NCBI RefSeq assembly: GCF_019393635.1
Contig: NC_057861.1
Span: forward strand, 76,391,327-76,455,326
Source of the DNA: Dromiciops gliroides
Lineage: Eukaryota; Chordata; Mammalia; Microbiotheria; Microbiotheriidae
Length of the DNA stretch: 64,000 bases
Reading direction: 5' to 3'
Under the pieces are notes generated by a model that was not told the origin of the DNA, ran no database searches, and saw only the letters and a program-made list of their open reading frames with translations. Both the position numbers and the translations under genes were made by a program. Each line of letters begins with the position of its first letter. Within the stretch, counting starts at the first letter, position 1. Below, one piece after another: positions 21,202 through 38,639 of the stretch.

Positions 21202-22388
21202 AAGACATATACAATTCTTTACAATATTTTGGCTCTTAAGAAATAAAAGTAGATGACTCATTCACTTCCAGAAATACAGTATCAACATTCAGTTCACTCT
21301 AGATACTGGCTAAAATCTCTTTAAGAATTATCTTCACATTTGTCTTCAAAATAAGAGATAGATTCATTCAATCTCTCAGGAAATAAGCTAAATTTGTCTT
21401 TTTTCTTTGCCTTCTACTCAGTAATCTTTCTAGAATATACTGTGTTTGCTAGCTTCTCACAGATTCTTTACAGAATTCTGTTTCTTCAAGTTTAAAATAC
21501 TCTAATAAGAAGTTTTTTCCTTACATTCTTCTTCTTTGACCTGGAAAAAAGGTCAAGGAGAGATAATTGAAGAATCATTGGACTTCCTGAAAACCATGAG
21601 TTTTTGTTTTAAATCCCCACTATATTTCAAGAAATCATAAATGAAAACTGCCCAGATGTATTAGAACCAGAGGGTAAAATGAAGATAGACTCCAATGATC
21701 GCTTCCAGAAAGGAATCCCAAAAGGAGATGTCCCATGAATGTCATAACCAAAGCCCAGAGCTTTTATATCAAAGTAAAAATACAACAAGCATCCATAAGA
21801 AAATAATTCAAGTAACAAGGAACCACAGTCAGGATCACACAAGATCTGGCAACTTTTTACTAAAAACGAGGGGATCTTGGAATATGATATTCCAAAAAGC
21901 AAAAAATATACAATTACAACCAGCAATAACATCCTGCAAAGCTGAGCAAACTCTTGTGGTGGGGGGAGGGGGGAAGAATAGAGTGGGAAAGTGGGGATCA
22001 TTAATGAAATAGAGAAATTTCAAAAATGTCCGATGAAAACACCACAGCTGAGAAGGAACTTTGAAATACATATACAAAAATCCAAGGAAACCTAGGAAGG
22101 TGAATTTATTTGACCAATTGGCAGAGCCTGTATGATGATGTGCTAACATTCTAATAGAGAAGAAACAAGAGCTTCTCTAGAACCTTTATGCCTTTAAAGG
22201 ATTTTGAAGGAATTGAATTTTAAGGAAAAACACATGCTGGGGGTGGATTGGTTTTATTCTGTGAGACTGAAAGGGGAAACAAAGGGGAAGGTAAAAAGGA
22301 ATATACTAGTATAGAAAGGAGGAATAAGGGAGTGGAATTTGCTCTTTCTCCTAATTCAGGAGAATGAGAAGAAAGAATGTATAAAGAG

Positions 22389-22547
22389 GGGGGGCAGCTA
22401 GGTGGCACAGTGGATAGAGCTCCAGCTCTGGAGTCAGGAGGACCTCAGTTCAAATCCGGCCTCAGACACTTGCCACTTACTAGCTGTGTGACCTTGGGCA
22501 AATCACTTAACCCTCATTGCTCAACCAAAAAACAAAACAAACAAACA
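22389..22547 (+). mobile_element. CORE-SINE nested in the half-L1
   Basis: Flanked by aaagaatgtataaagag (22372-22388) and aaagaatatataaagag (22548-22564), one mismatch. The tail is aacaaa-rich. Confidence 0.93.
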
Positions 22548-23287
22548 AAAGAATATATAAAGAGGAAGGGAGGGAGGAGCAAGCATCCAATGAACCTCAC
22601 TTACCTGAAGCAGACAGAGTAGGATTGAACATATGTGCTTCTATATATACAATATTTGGTGTAGAAATGTATCAAACTCAACAGGGAAAAAAGCAAGGAT
22701 AGGAAGAAAGGGTTAAGAGGGAAGAAAAAATCATGGAGGGAATAGCTACAAGCAAAACAAACTTCCTAATCCTGAAAGGAAGGGTGTGTGTTGGGGGAGA
22801 GGGGTGGATAAAGTGAAAATAAACGAAAAGGAAATAGACTCTTTAAGGGGTGCCTTAGATTGCCTCTCACAGTCCTGGGTAGTGTGAAAGTGATGCAGAG
22901 GAAAGTAAACAGAACCAGGACAATTTATTTGGGGGGGGGGGGAAGCAACACTGTAAAGAAATGTGACTTAAGAATTCTGATCAATACAACCATGACTTCA
23001 GAGGACCTACAATGAAGCATATGATCTGCCCTCAGACAGAAAAGTGATGGACACAAGGTGTCTATTTTTGGACATGGCTACTATGTGGGTTCATTTTGAC
23101 TGGCTATACTTATTTGTTACAAGTCGTTTTTCCTTTCTCTTGATTTTTAATTAGATGATGGGGTTAGAGGTTAGTAATAGTGATGCCTGATCAAAAGAGA
23201 GCTATTGAAACATTTTTAATGCACATAAGAGAACAGAAGGAAGCCCAGTTTTGAAAACAATGTGTAATTAATTGTATGCCCTTCTTT

Positions 23288-23436
23288 GGGGGGGGGGGAT
23301 GGCAATGAGGGTTAAGTGACTTGCCCAGGGTCACACAGCTAGTAAGTGTCAAGTGTCTGAGGCCAGATTTGAACTCAGGTCCTCCTGAATTCAGGGCCGG
23401 TGCCTTTTCACTGCCCCACCTAGCTGCCCCCCCCCC
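23288..23436 (-). mobile_element. CORE-SINE nested in the half-L1
   Basis: Antisense copy bounded by homopolymer runs (G-rich at the left, C-rich at the right), with core and B-box complement intact. Confidence 0.88.
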
Positions 23437-23780
23437 TTTTTTTTCCAAGGCAAGTTGCATGAAGTGGAGATGAGTATTTTCATATTCAATTCTTGTTTCG
23501 TCTTATACTGTGTATATGGAAATGCTTTTTTTGGTGTTCAGGTTCAGCATAAAAAATAAAATTGATTTTTAAAAAAACAGCAAGACAAATCCTTTAGTTA
23601 TATGGCTGGATAATATATGATGCTGGTAGCTAAATTATCTGTTACCATCTTGGGTCCCCCTCTAAGTTTCAGCACCTAAAGTTCTGCTTATCCTGCCCTA
23701 GGTCTGGCTCTGGAAGTAAGGTGCAGGTGATCAGTGAATAGCTAAAAGGATTCTACCCAGTAGTCAGAGTGAGTAGCTTT

Positions 23781-24313
23781 TTTTTTTATGTATAAGGTAT
23801 TTTATTTTTTCCGTTACATGTAAAGATAGTTCTCAACTTTTGTTTATACATGCTTTACAATTTCAGATTTTTCTCCCTCCCTCCCCTCCCTCCCCCCTCC
23901 CCTAGACAGCAGGTAATCTGATATAGGTTATATCTATATATCTCTATACATATACATATAGATATATATATACACACACACACACATATATATATATACA
24001 CATAATAACATTAATCCTATTTCTGCATTAATCCTGTTACAAGAGAAAAAATCAGAGCAGTGATGCAAAACCTCAAAATAGAAAAAAAAAACAACAGCAC
24101 CCAAAACAAAAGAAATAATATGGTTCAATCAGCATCTATACTCCACAGTTCTTTCTTTCTTTTTCTTTCTTGGATTTGGAGATCCTCTTCTACCATGAGT
24201 TCCCTGGAACTCTTCTGTACCATTGCATTGGTGAGAAGAATATAGTCCATCACAGTAGGTCAACACTCAATGTTGATGATACTGTGTACAATGTTCTTCT
24301 GGTTCTGCTCATC
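23781..24313 (-). mobile_element. L1 LINE 3' end, 5'-truncated
   Basis: Same 3' region as 5675-6278 (ctgatataggttatat, tgtgtacaatgttcttct). Perfect 17-bp duplication tcagagtgagtagcttt (23764-23780 and 24314-24330), hence a young insertion. Confidence 0.9.
23930..24002 (+). repeat. TA/CA-rich microsatellite inside the L1 3' region
   Basis: Alternating tatata, cacaca and tatacaca runs expanded within the young L1 copy. Confidence 0.8.
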
Positions 24314-24330
24314 TCAGAGTGAGTAGCTTT

Positions 24331-24800
24331 AAAGGTCCCTAAACTATCCTAGTCAGTTAACATTTCTGTTTTTATTTGACCTGTTTTAATTCTCCCAGTA
24401 GTCCCAAAGCATCTTTATTCTGCCTGATTTGAATAGATAATGATATCCTTCTTGGAACACATTCCTGCTGACCTGGGATTGATTGGCCTAACCAGACATT
24501 TTAACACATTCTAGACAGTCCATTTACCTAGGTTGCTATTCCAGCCAAGTTCACCATGGAATCATTAAACTTTTTGATTAAAGCAGCTTTTAGTTCTACC
24601 TTCTGATTTAACCACTAACTAGTTAACACCATGTACCATCCCCAGGAGACATCACATGCCCAATGATAGGGGAAGACAGTATAAAACAACAATGCCATAG
24701 AGACAGTCATCAATCACCCCTACCCTCCAAGAAAAAAAGCTTGAAGAGAAAGGGATGAGTAGAAACTTTATGAAGGAAATGACACCTAAGTTGTGCCTTG
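24331..24800. other. intergenic, no recognised feature
   Basis: Nothing with coding or repeat structure that I can name. Confidence 0.35.
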
Positions 24801-24809
24801 GAAAAAGGG

Positions 24810-25080
24810 AGAGACTCCAAACATTTGAGTGTATACTATGTGTGAAACCCTGTGGTGGGCACTGGGAGAAATACAGAGGTGGCAAATGACAATACCAGCT
24901 TCTCAGAGAGCTGACAATCTAATGGGGGAGGAGCCAGATGTATATAAGTAACTGATCTGTGGAAAAAACTGCAATAAGTGCAGAGAAGAGGTCCAAGAAA
25001 AGCTTTCTGGGAGTGCCTACTGTGTGCAAAGCCCTGGAAGGAGGTGGCACCTGACCTAGACATTGAAGGAAGAGCAGGAT
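24810..25080 (-). mobile_element. L2 LINE 3' end
   Basis: Antisense L2 phrases: gtgtatactatgtgtgaaac, ggtgggcactgggagaaata, cagagagctgacaatctaat. A second start (gagtgcctactgtgtgcaaa) follows, so two overlapping copies or an internal repeat are possible. Confidence 0.55.
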
Positions 25081-25083
25081 TCT

Positions 25084-25142
<59 letters not shown>

Positions 25143-25185
25143 GTAGATGATAGGTAGATAGAGATGATAGATAGTAGATATAGAT

Positions 25186-25245
<60 letters not shown>
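25084..25245 (+). repeat. (GATA)n array
   Basis: Two long GATA runs separated by an imperfect middle (about 25141-25192) with tgtagatgataggtag. The simple-repeat frames it creates on the minus strand (SIYLSIYL) are not genes. Confidence 0.97.
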
Positions 25246-25479
25246 TAGATGGAGCTGGGAGTAAGTGCTTGAAGAGGAATTCCCTGTACAAGATGCAGGA
25301 ACAGCTATGATGTCAGTTGGCTGAAATGAAGTGAATAGAATGAGATATGCAGAAAAACTATGTTGGACCCACATTTTGGAGGAATTTGGATGCCAGGCTA
25401 AGAAGTGTCTACTTTAATTGGGGGGGTAGTAGGGAGCTAAGGAAGGGTTTTGAGAAGAGGGATAAAATGAGTACAACAA

Positions 25480-25890
25480 TGAATAACATGTTCGTTAAAC
25501 CAACATCATGTTGCTGAATGCTGGGGATACAAAAAGAAAAGTCCCTGCCCTCTATGATCTTACAGTTAGTTCTACTTGGGGTGGGGGAGGGGAGTAGAAT
25601 TACACCATGAATACAGATAATTGGTGATTTGGGGAAGAGGAGAAGGGAAGAATAAGGTTTGAACATAGGCGGAAGATAGGGATCTGAGCGGCAGTAATAG
25701 TGAAGGAATTAATTCCAGACCTGGGTGACAGGCTGTACAGATGCGTGGGAGTGGAATATGGCATGTTACAAGTTTTAGCAACAACTAGTAGGCCAGTTTG
25801 ACTTGAAGAGAGTGCGTGTGTGAAGGATAGTAATGTGCAAGAAGCCTGGGAAAACGGGTTAGAGCCATGTCGTGAAGGATTTGTCTTTTA
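25480..25890 (-). mobile_element. L2 LINE 3' region
   Basis: Antisense L2: gctgaatgctggggatacaa, agtccctgccctctatgatc, ttacaagttttagcaac and gccatgtcgtgaagg. Confidence 0.55.
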
Positions 25891-26029
25891 TAAAAAGGCT
25901 ACCGAGTGCCCATAGGGAGATTACTCGGACAACTGGATGAGAATGGACTGGAAGTAGAGAAGAGGAGAGACAGGATAGGAGGGTTTCCTGGCTAAACACT
26001 GGGAGGGAGAGAGACCTCTCTCGAGAGCA

Positions 26030-26300
26030 GAGGGAGCAAAGCGCCTCCCCGCGTCCTCCTTCAGAAAGCCTGACAGACGTGCCTGCGCCCAGAGGACTAC
26101 AACTCCCAAGGTGCTCAGCCCGCGTACCGGAAGTGAGCGAGTCCTGGACGGAAGTGGGCGTGTCCCGAGGCTGGTGTGTGAGAAGCAAAGGCGGCTGTGA
26201 GCTGGGCTGGGGGTGGTGTCGGTGCGTCCATCGTCCCATGTCCTTCATTCATTTTGTGTCTGTGTGTCTGTGCGTGCGTGTGCGTGGTGCTCTCCCGGAA
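26030..26300 (+). promoter_or_regulatory. GPAA1: GPAA1 CpG-rich promoter with ZNF143-type and ETS motifs
   Basis: A ZNF143-type site gactacaactcccaag lies at 26096-26111, in the orientation opposite to the EXOSC4 sites. ETS-type cores accggaagtg and gacggaagtg follow near 26126 and 26149. CpG density is high and there is no TATA box. The GPAA1 start codon is 1.7 kb further on, in an exon without CpG richness, so the first exon is probably non-coding and begins near 26100-26200. Candidate donors include ggct|gtgagc and gctg|gtgtgt near 26175-26205; which is used cannot be decided here. Confidence 0.65.
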
Positions 26301-26324
26301 TGGAAGTCTCTGTCAAATTGTGCC

Positions 26325-26440
26325 CGAGACTCCTGCAGGAGAGGATTCTGTGGGTGTGAGACTGTGTGCGGTCGTGGGTGTAATTGTGTATGCAGGTGGA
26401 TGAGGGAGGGGAGGATGCTCCGTGCGTGAGAGTCAATGTG

Positions 26441-26471
<31 letters not shown>

Positions 26472-26836
26472 GGTGGGTGTCTGTCCCTCAGGCACACACC
26501 TGCGCATGCTCACATGCTCGCGTTCCTGCAGATATTGCAGGAGAGGATTCTCTGGGTGTGAAATTCTGTCTGTCTCTTGCTCTTACACCCGCGCATGCTC
26601 ACATGCTTCCATTCCCGCGGATCTTGCAGTAGAGGATGCTTTGAGTGTGAGATTGTAGTGTGTGTGTCTGTGTGTCCGTCTGTCACCACCTGCGCATGCT
26701 CACATACTTCGGTTCTGCAGATTTTGCAGGAGAGGATGCTCTGGGTGTAAGATTATGTTTGTGTGTGTCGCGCACACCTGCGCATGCTCACACCCCTCAG
26801 GTTCCTGCAGATCCTGCAGTAGAGGTCTGGGTGTGA

Positions 26837-26930
<94 letters not shown>

Positions 26931-27400
26931 CGAGCACGAGCGCGAGCACGAGCGCGAGCACGAGCGCGAGCACGAGCGCGAGCACGAGCGCGAGCACGAG
27001 CGAGAGCATGCTTGGGTACTGCAGATCTTACAGGAGAGGATGCTCCGTGTGTGAGATTATGTGTGATCATGTGTGTGATTGCATGTGCAGGCTGATCTTG
27101 GAGGGGAGGATGCCCCATGTGTGAGATTTTGTGTATGAACATATAGTTGTATGTTCCTGCAGGTCCTGTAGGAGGAAATGCTAGGTGTGACACAGCATGG
27201 TTGTGTGTATGTATGATTTTGTGTGCTGATAGATCTTGAAGGAGAGGATGCTCCCTGGGTGTGAAACTATGTGTGACTGTGTGGGTGACTGTGCCTGTGG
27301 GTCTTGAAGGGGAGGATTCTCCACATGTGAGACTGTGTGACTGTGTGTACCCATAAATCTTAAAGGGGAAGATGCTACATGTGTGGGGGAGGTGTATCTT
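26325..27400 (+). repeat. degenerate compound minisatellite, about 12 units
   Basis: A core of the form atcttgcaggagaggatgct, followed by a gggtgtgagatt-like part, recurs at about 26325, 26410, 26532, 26621, 26721, 26811, 27025, 27095, 27163, 27233, 27301 and 27357. Left-hand units are 89-100 bp and contain an extra cacctgcgcatgctcacat block. Right-hand units are 56-70 bp and lack it. One unit (26811-27024) is enlarged by GT, GA and GAGCGCGAGCAC runs. It lies between the GPAA1 promoter and its ATG exon, probably in the first intron. Confidence 0.8.
26843..27003 (+). repeat. (GT)n(GA)n and 12-bp GAGCGCGAGCAC array
   Basis: About 24 GT units, then about 20 GA units, then six to seven copies of gagcgcgagcac. 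Both strands are open over this run in several frames because the repeats lack stop triplets. Confidence 0.95.
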
Positions 27401-27424
27401 TCTGACTCTGTACTTGTGTGTGGC

Positions 27425-27610
27425 AGAATGTGCATGGTATTGTGGAAAGGGCCCTGAACTTGGAATTAGAAGACCTGAGTTCAAGTCCTAGCCGTGCCCC
27501 TTATTAGTTGTGTGGTCTTCGGTGAATCCCTTCACCTCTCTGAGCCTCAGTTTCCTCATGTGTAAGATGAGAAGGATGGACTTGATCTCCTTCCAACTCT
27601 GGCACTTCTT
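27425..27610 (+). mobile_element. MIR SINE
   Basis: Well-kept MIR: ggtattgtggaaagggccct, acctgagttcaagtcc, cctctctgagcctcagtttc, cttgatctccttccaactct. Confidence 0.8.
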
Positions 27611-27856
27611 GTGTATGTGACTGATTATATCTGACTGTGACTGTGTCTGACTGTATATGTGACTCAATGACTGGGTCATTTAGTAGGAAACGTTGGGGAG
27701 GTCGATGTCTTGGGATGGGGGTCAAAGGGGTCCCTGTTGGGGGTGGAAGAGGTGATGATGAGTGAAGGAGTCAGGGAAACTGAGGGTGACTGGTGGTAGG
27801 AAATGCTGATTATGGTCATCTGATTCCATTCCCCAGGTTCCCTTCATCCCCTAGCT

Positions 27857-35176
<7,320 letters not shown>

Positions 35177-35269
35177 TGACCCCATCCCCATCTCCTCACT
35201 ATCCCTTGGGCTTATCTAAAACCAAGAGGGCGTTGAGGAATCGTCCCCTCTGTGTCTGTGATGAAGAGT

Positions 35270-35667
35270 TTTATAAATGTACATACGGTTGGATGAACTC
35301 TCCGACATCATCCAGTCCAACCTCTTCTCTTAGAGAGGAAAACAGTATTGAAGCAGGGAAAAGACAAGGTCACACAGTGAGTCAGCAGAGCTGGACTTTA
35401 ACTCAGGCCTTACCTGCAGGCCAAAGTTCTTAGGGTGACATCCCCACAGCCTTTGGGAATCCTTACTTCAATACTACCTGGGGACAAGTTAACCCAGGGC
35501 CAATACCTACTGCTGGAAGGAAGTAGGACTGTGTGACTGCCTACAGCAGGGGCAGGGAGGCTGAAGAGGGGGAAAGGGAGGTCCACACATGCTCCAAAGC
35601 AGCAATTTGGTTGGGTTGCTTTGGGAGGACCTCTCCATGTGTTTCTCCTCCATTTCAAGGAAATAAA
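35270..35667 (+). terminator. GPAA1: GPAA1 3' untranslated region and polyadenylation signal
   Basis: The first canonical AATAAA after the stop is at 35662-35667, 486 bp downstream. A weaker TATAAA-like hexamer (ttataaatg) near 35272 could serve a short form. A MIR remnant (about 35300-35440) lies between them. Confidence 0.55.
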
Positions 35668-36019
35668 CAGGTCTGGGGGGTTTTGTGTTTGTGGATTTTG
35701 TGGGTTTCTTGGTTTCGGATCCTCTTCTTCCTGATTTAATCCTTTGCGGGGAGTCAGAATAGGGGGTATGGTCAGCAGCTCCCAAGATTGGGGGCATGCA
35801 AAGAGAGGACTGGCTCCATCGTGTATTAGTATCCTAAGATTTGAGGGGACTGCAAGGTTGGCAGGAATCATGCTCTAACAGGGCAACCCAAAATGCCAAT
35901 GGGATCTTCAACAACACAGGAAAGACCTAGTGTCCAAGACCAGGGAGGTGCTGCTCCCCGTGCATTCTTACTTGCTTATAATACATAGAAAGTATTATTT
36001 CAAGTTCTGAGCACCACTT

Positions 36020-36200
36020 TGCTTAGGGCCACTAGGTGACTCTAGTAGATAGAGTGCTGAACTTGAACTCAGGGAGACCTCGTGATCCTCATCTGTAAAG
36101 TGGGGATAATAATAGCACCTACCCCAGAGGGTTATTGCGAAGAAAGCATTTTGTGTACTTTAAAGCACTATATAAGTGGTAGCTATTATCATTTTCAGAC
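36020..36200 (+). mobile_element. MIR SINE
   Basis: Reads gtagatagagtgctgaac, cctcatctgtaaagtgggga, taatagcacctacccc and actatataagtggtagctat. Confidence 0.65.
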
Positions 36201-36627
36201 AAAAAAGTTTCACATGATGGTATAGTGGTGATTTCAGGGACTCTAGGAGGCTATGCCAGCCCAGTACAAGTTCTGTCATGCTGAAAAGGCTTTGAGGATG
36301 GGTCTTACAACTGGGCAGGAACCACCCAGCAAAATATGAAAAAATGCAACTCCAGGAGGCTGGTCACTCACTGGCTACCCATGAAAAAAAATGCCAAATG
36401 GCCCCCAGTCCTCTGCTGGCTGAGTGATGGAAAAGGGGGCATGGGATGCTAAGAGCACCATTTTTCCTACTTCTGCAGTTGTTGGTATTTTCAGTGTGAG
36501 ATTTTTGCCAGTGCCTGAGAATAGGTACACCCGGAAGAACTGAATCTCATCGACTTTGAAGTTTACACTGTAAATGAGAAGAAAACGAGACGTTACAGAT
36601 AAAGGAATGGAGAACTCCCGGGTTCTT

Positions 36628-36783
36628 CTTCTTTTTTTTTTTTAGTGAGGCAACTGGGGTTAAGTGACTTGCCCAGGGTCACACAGCTAATAAGTGTCAA
36701 GTGTCTGAGGCCGGATCCGAACTCAGGTATTCCTGACTCCAGGGCCAGTGCTCTATCCACTGTGCCACCTAGCTGCCCCCCCA
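36628..36783 (-). mobile_element. CORE-SINE
   Basis: Antisense, poly(T) at left, ggttctt flanks (36621-36627 and 36784-36790). Confidence 0.9.
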
Positions 36784-36819
36784 GGTTCTTGAAGAGGCAA
36801 ATTAGGGACTTGGCAGAGT

Positions 36820-36990
36820 TCACAGTTGAGAGCTAGAAGGGATCTTGAGTCATACAATTCAACTCTCTTATTTCCCAGTTGAGGCACAGAGGACTGATTT
36901 GCCCAGATCACCACAGGTCAGCTAAAAATTTAACCTAGATCCTTTTGAGTCAGTACTAAATCAAATGTTCTTTCCACTGTGGTATGGTGC
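36820..36990 (-). mobile_element. MIR SINE remnant
   Basis: agctagaagggatcttgagt, aactctcttatttcccagtt, gaggcacagaggactgattt, gcccagatcaccacagg. Confidence 0.55.
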
Positions 36991-37039
36991 CTGCATCCAA
37001 TGGCATGAAGAAACATTTCATAGGATGTCTGTTCATCTT

Positions 37040-37700
37040 ACATTGTTAAAAAAACAAAGGTCGAGATTGACACTAGTAATCAGAAATGTAAATTAGAACA
37101 ACTTGGAAATACCACCTGGCATCCATAAAACGGGGTGGGGGGGAGAAATAAAACCAATTCAATTCAATGCTTTCAGGGTAATGGAGAACCAAGTGTGCAT
37201 TAATTGTGGGATGTTTCTGGAGAGCAGTATAATAATACAAAGTTACAAAAATAACCACATCCTTTGACCCAATAGTTCCGGTATTGGATAATACTGTTAA
37301 TACCCTATTATCAAAACAATGAAAACAACACAACCCTATCTGTTGAATGATTTTCCTAGCAGCATTATAGGTTGAAAAACAAAAAAGGGAAGAAAATTGG
37401 TCCAACAATAGGGGAGTGGTTAGTTAAATTGAGGTTCAGAGGGCAGCTAGGTGGCACAGTGGATAAAGCACTGGCCTTGGATTCAGGGGGACCTGAGTCC
37501 AGATCTAGCCTCAGACACTTGACACTTACTAGTTTTGGGACCCTGGGAAAGTCACTTAACCCTCATTGCCCTGCAAAAAAAAAATGAATGTTAAATTGTG
37601 GTTCAGTAATAGAGTACCATAAAGCAATTGGAAAACTTAGAAAAATCTGGAAAGATGTTTATGAAATAAACATCTATGAAAAAATAACTAGAATGAAGTA
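37040..37700 (+). mobile_element. old L1 LINE, ORF2 3' part
   Basis: Sense L1 phrases: taatcagaaatgtaaattag, ataccacctggcatcc, cctttgacccaatagttcc, gcagcattataggttg, taatagagtaccataaagc. Diverged, with many breaks. The SINE at 37441-37589 is inside. Confidence 0.6.
37441..37589 (+). mobile_element. CORE-SINE nested in an old L1
   Basis: Flanks ttaaattgaggttcag and ttaaattgtggttcag (37425-37440, 37591-37606), one mismatch. Confidence 0.92.
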
Positions 37701-37732
37701 CACATGAACTAAAAGGGGAAATGAATAAGATT

Positions 37733-37882
37733 TTTTTTTGGCAGTGCAATAAGGGTTAAGTGACTTGCCCTGGGTCGCACAGCTAGTAAGTGTCAAGTGT
37801 CTGAGGTTGGATCTGAACTTAGGTCCTTCTGGATCCAGGGCTGGTGCTTTATCCACTGCGCCACCTAGCTGCCCCCTGGAAA
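37733..37882 (-). mobile_element. CORE-SINE
   Basis: Perfect 13-bp duplication aatgaataagatt (37720-37732 and 37883-37895). Confidence 0.92.
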
Positions 37883-37895
37883 AATGAATAAGATT

Positions 37896-38249
37896 AAAGA
37901 ATCCTAATGAGATGATGAGTGGAAATTAATTGATGTAAATAGTAAAAAAATAAGTGTGTAGATGGTGGGAGCTAAAGGTACATGTGGTATCATGGCAATA
38001 GTTCTATTCACCCACACTTGGTTCTGTAGATCTATCAGGAGACTAATTCTCACCAAGTACGGTCATAGCCACTAGATAGCCGTCTAAAAACACCTAAGTT
38101 ACTTCCTTCCCTCCAACCTCATCAAACTCCTGAATTTTTCTGTCTTGTCTCAGGTTTTGTAGAGACCTAGAGTTGTGACCTGACTATGTCCCAAATTACT
38201 AAAAACAAGAAACCCTCTGTACTCTAAGCCTCCATTCCATCTTTAGATT
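37896..38249. other. intergenic, no recognised feature
   Basis: No frame or named repeat that can be supported. Confidence 0.35.
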
Positions 38250-38260
38250 CTTCCATCTTT

Positions 38261-38411
38261 TTTATTTATATTTTGCAGGGCAATGGGGGTTAAGTGACTT
38301 GCCCAGGGCCGCACAGCTAGTAAGTGTCAAGAGTCTGAGGCTGGATTTGAACCCAGGTACTCCTGAATCCAGGGCCAGTTCTTTATCCACTGCTCCACCT
38401 AGCTGCCCTGA
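38261..38411 (-). mobile_element. CORE-SINE
   Basis: Flanks cttccatcttt (38250-38260 and about 38414-38424). Confidence 0.88.
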
Positions 38412-38639
38412 CCCTTCCATCTTTATTCACATCTGTCAGTCATTCACTTTTTTTCTTTAAAAAGTTCATATAATTTATCAAAATAAATACAACCAGAAAG
38501 CAGCATAGCAACAAAAATAAACCTGTATAAAACTTTCAAATAGGAAGCAAGTTGTAGGATTGGTGGCAGCTTACATTTATTCCCCTTTGCCCTCACACAT
38601 CCTTCCATCTTTTAGGGAAAGGAAAAGAAAGGAAGTATA

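Larger units (their letters stand above)
21560..23577 (+). mobile_element. half-L1 (HAL1-like): ORF1 region and 3' end without ORF2
   Basis: About 21560-22130 matches the end of marsupial L1 ORF1; one frame still reads TRGSWNMIFQKAKNIQLQPA. A spacer follows (about 22200-22840), then the L1 3' region (gcagaggaaagtaaacagaa, aagaattctgatcaatac, tttttggacatggctac) ending in an A-rich tail near 23577. No reverse-transcriptase or endonuclease sequence lies in the 700-bp gap. The ORF1 part carries stops and frameshifts, so it is dead. SINEs at 22389-22547 and 23288-23436 are later insertions. It would have needed L1 proteins supplied in trans. Confidence 0.75.

Noticed and set aside
21695-22012. 105-codon plus-strand frame with SWNMIFQKAKN
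   Set aside because: Remnant of L1 ORF1 in a half-L1 copy, broken on both sides.
24836-25374. 151-codon minus-strand frames
   Set aside because: Created by the (GATA)n array, giving SIYLSIYL repeats.
26753-27484. 243-codon minus-strand open frame (and a 130-codon plus-strand frame) over the GPAA1 upstream array
   Set aside because: It exists because GT, GA and GAGCGCGAGCAC repeats lack stops; the translation is runs of RA, SL and TH without homology or splice context.
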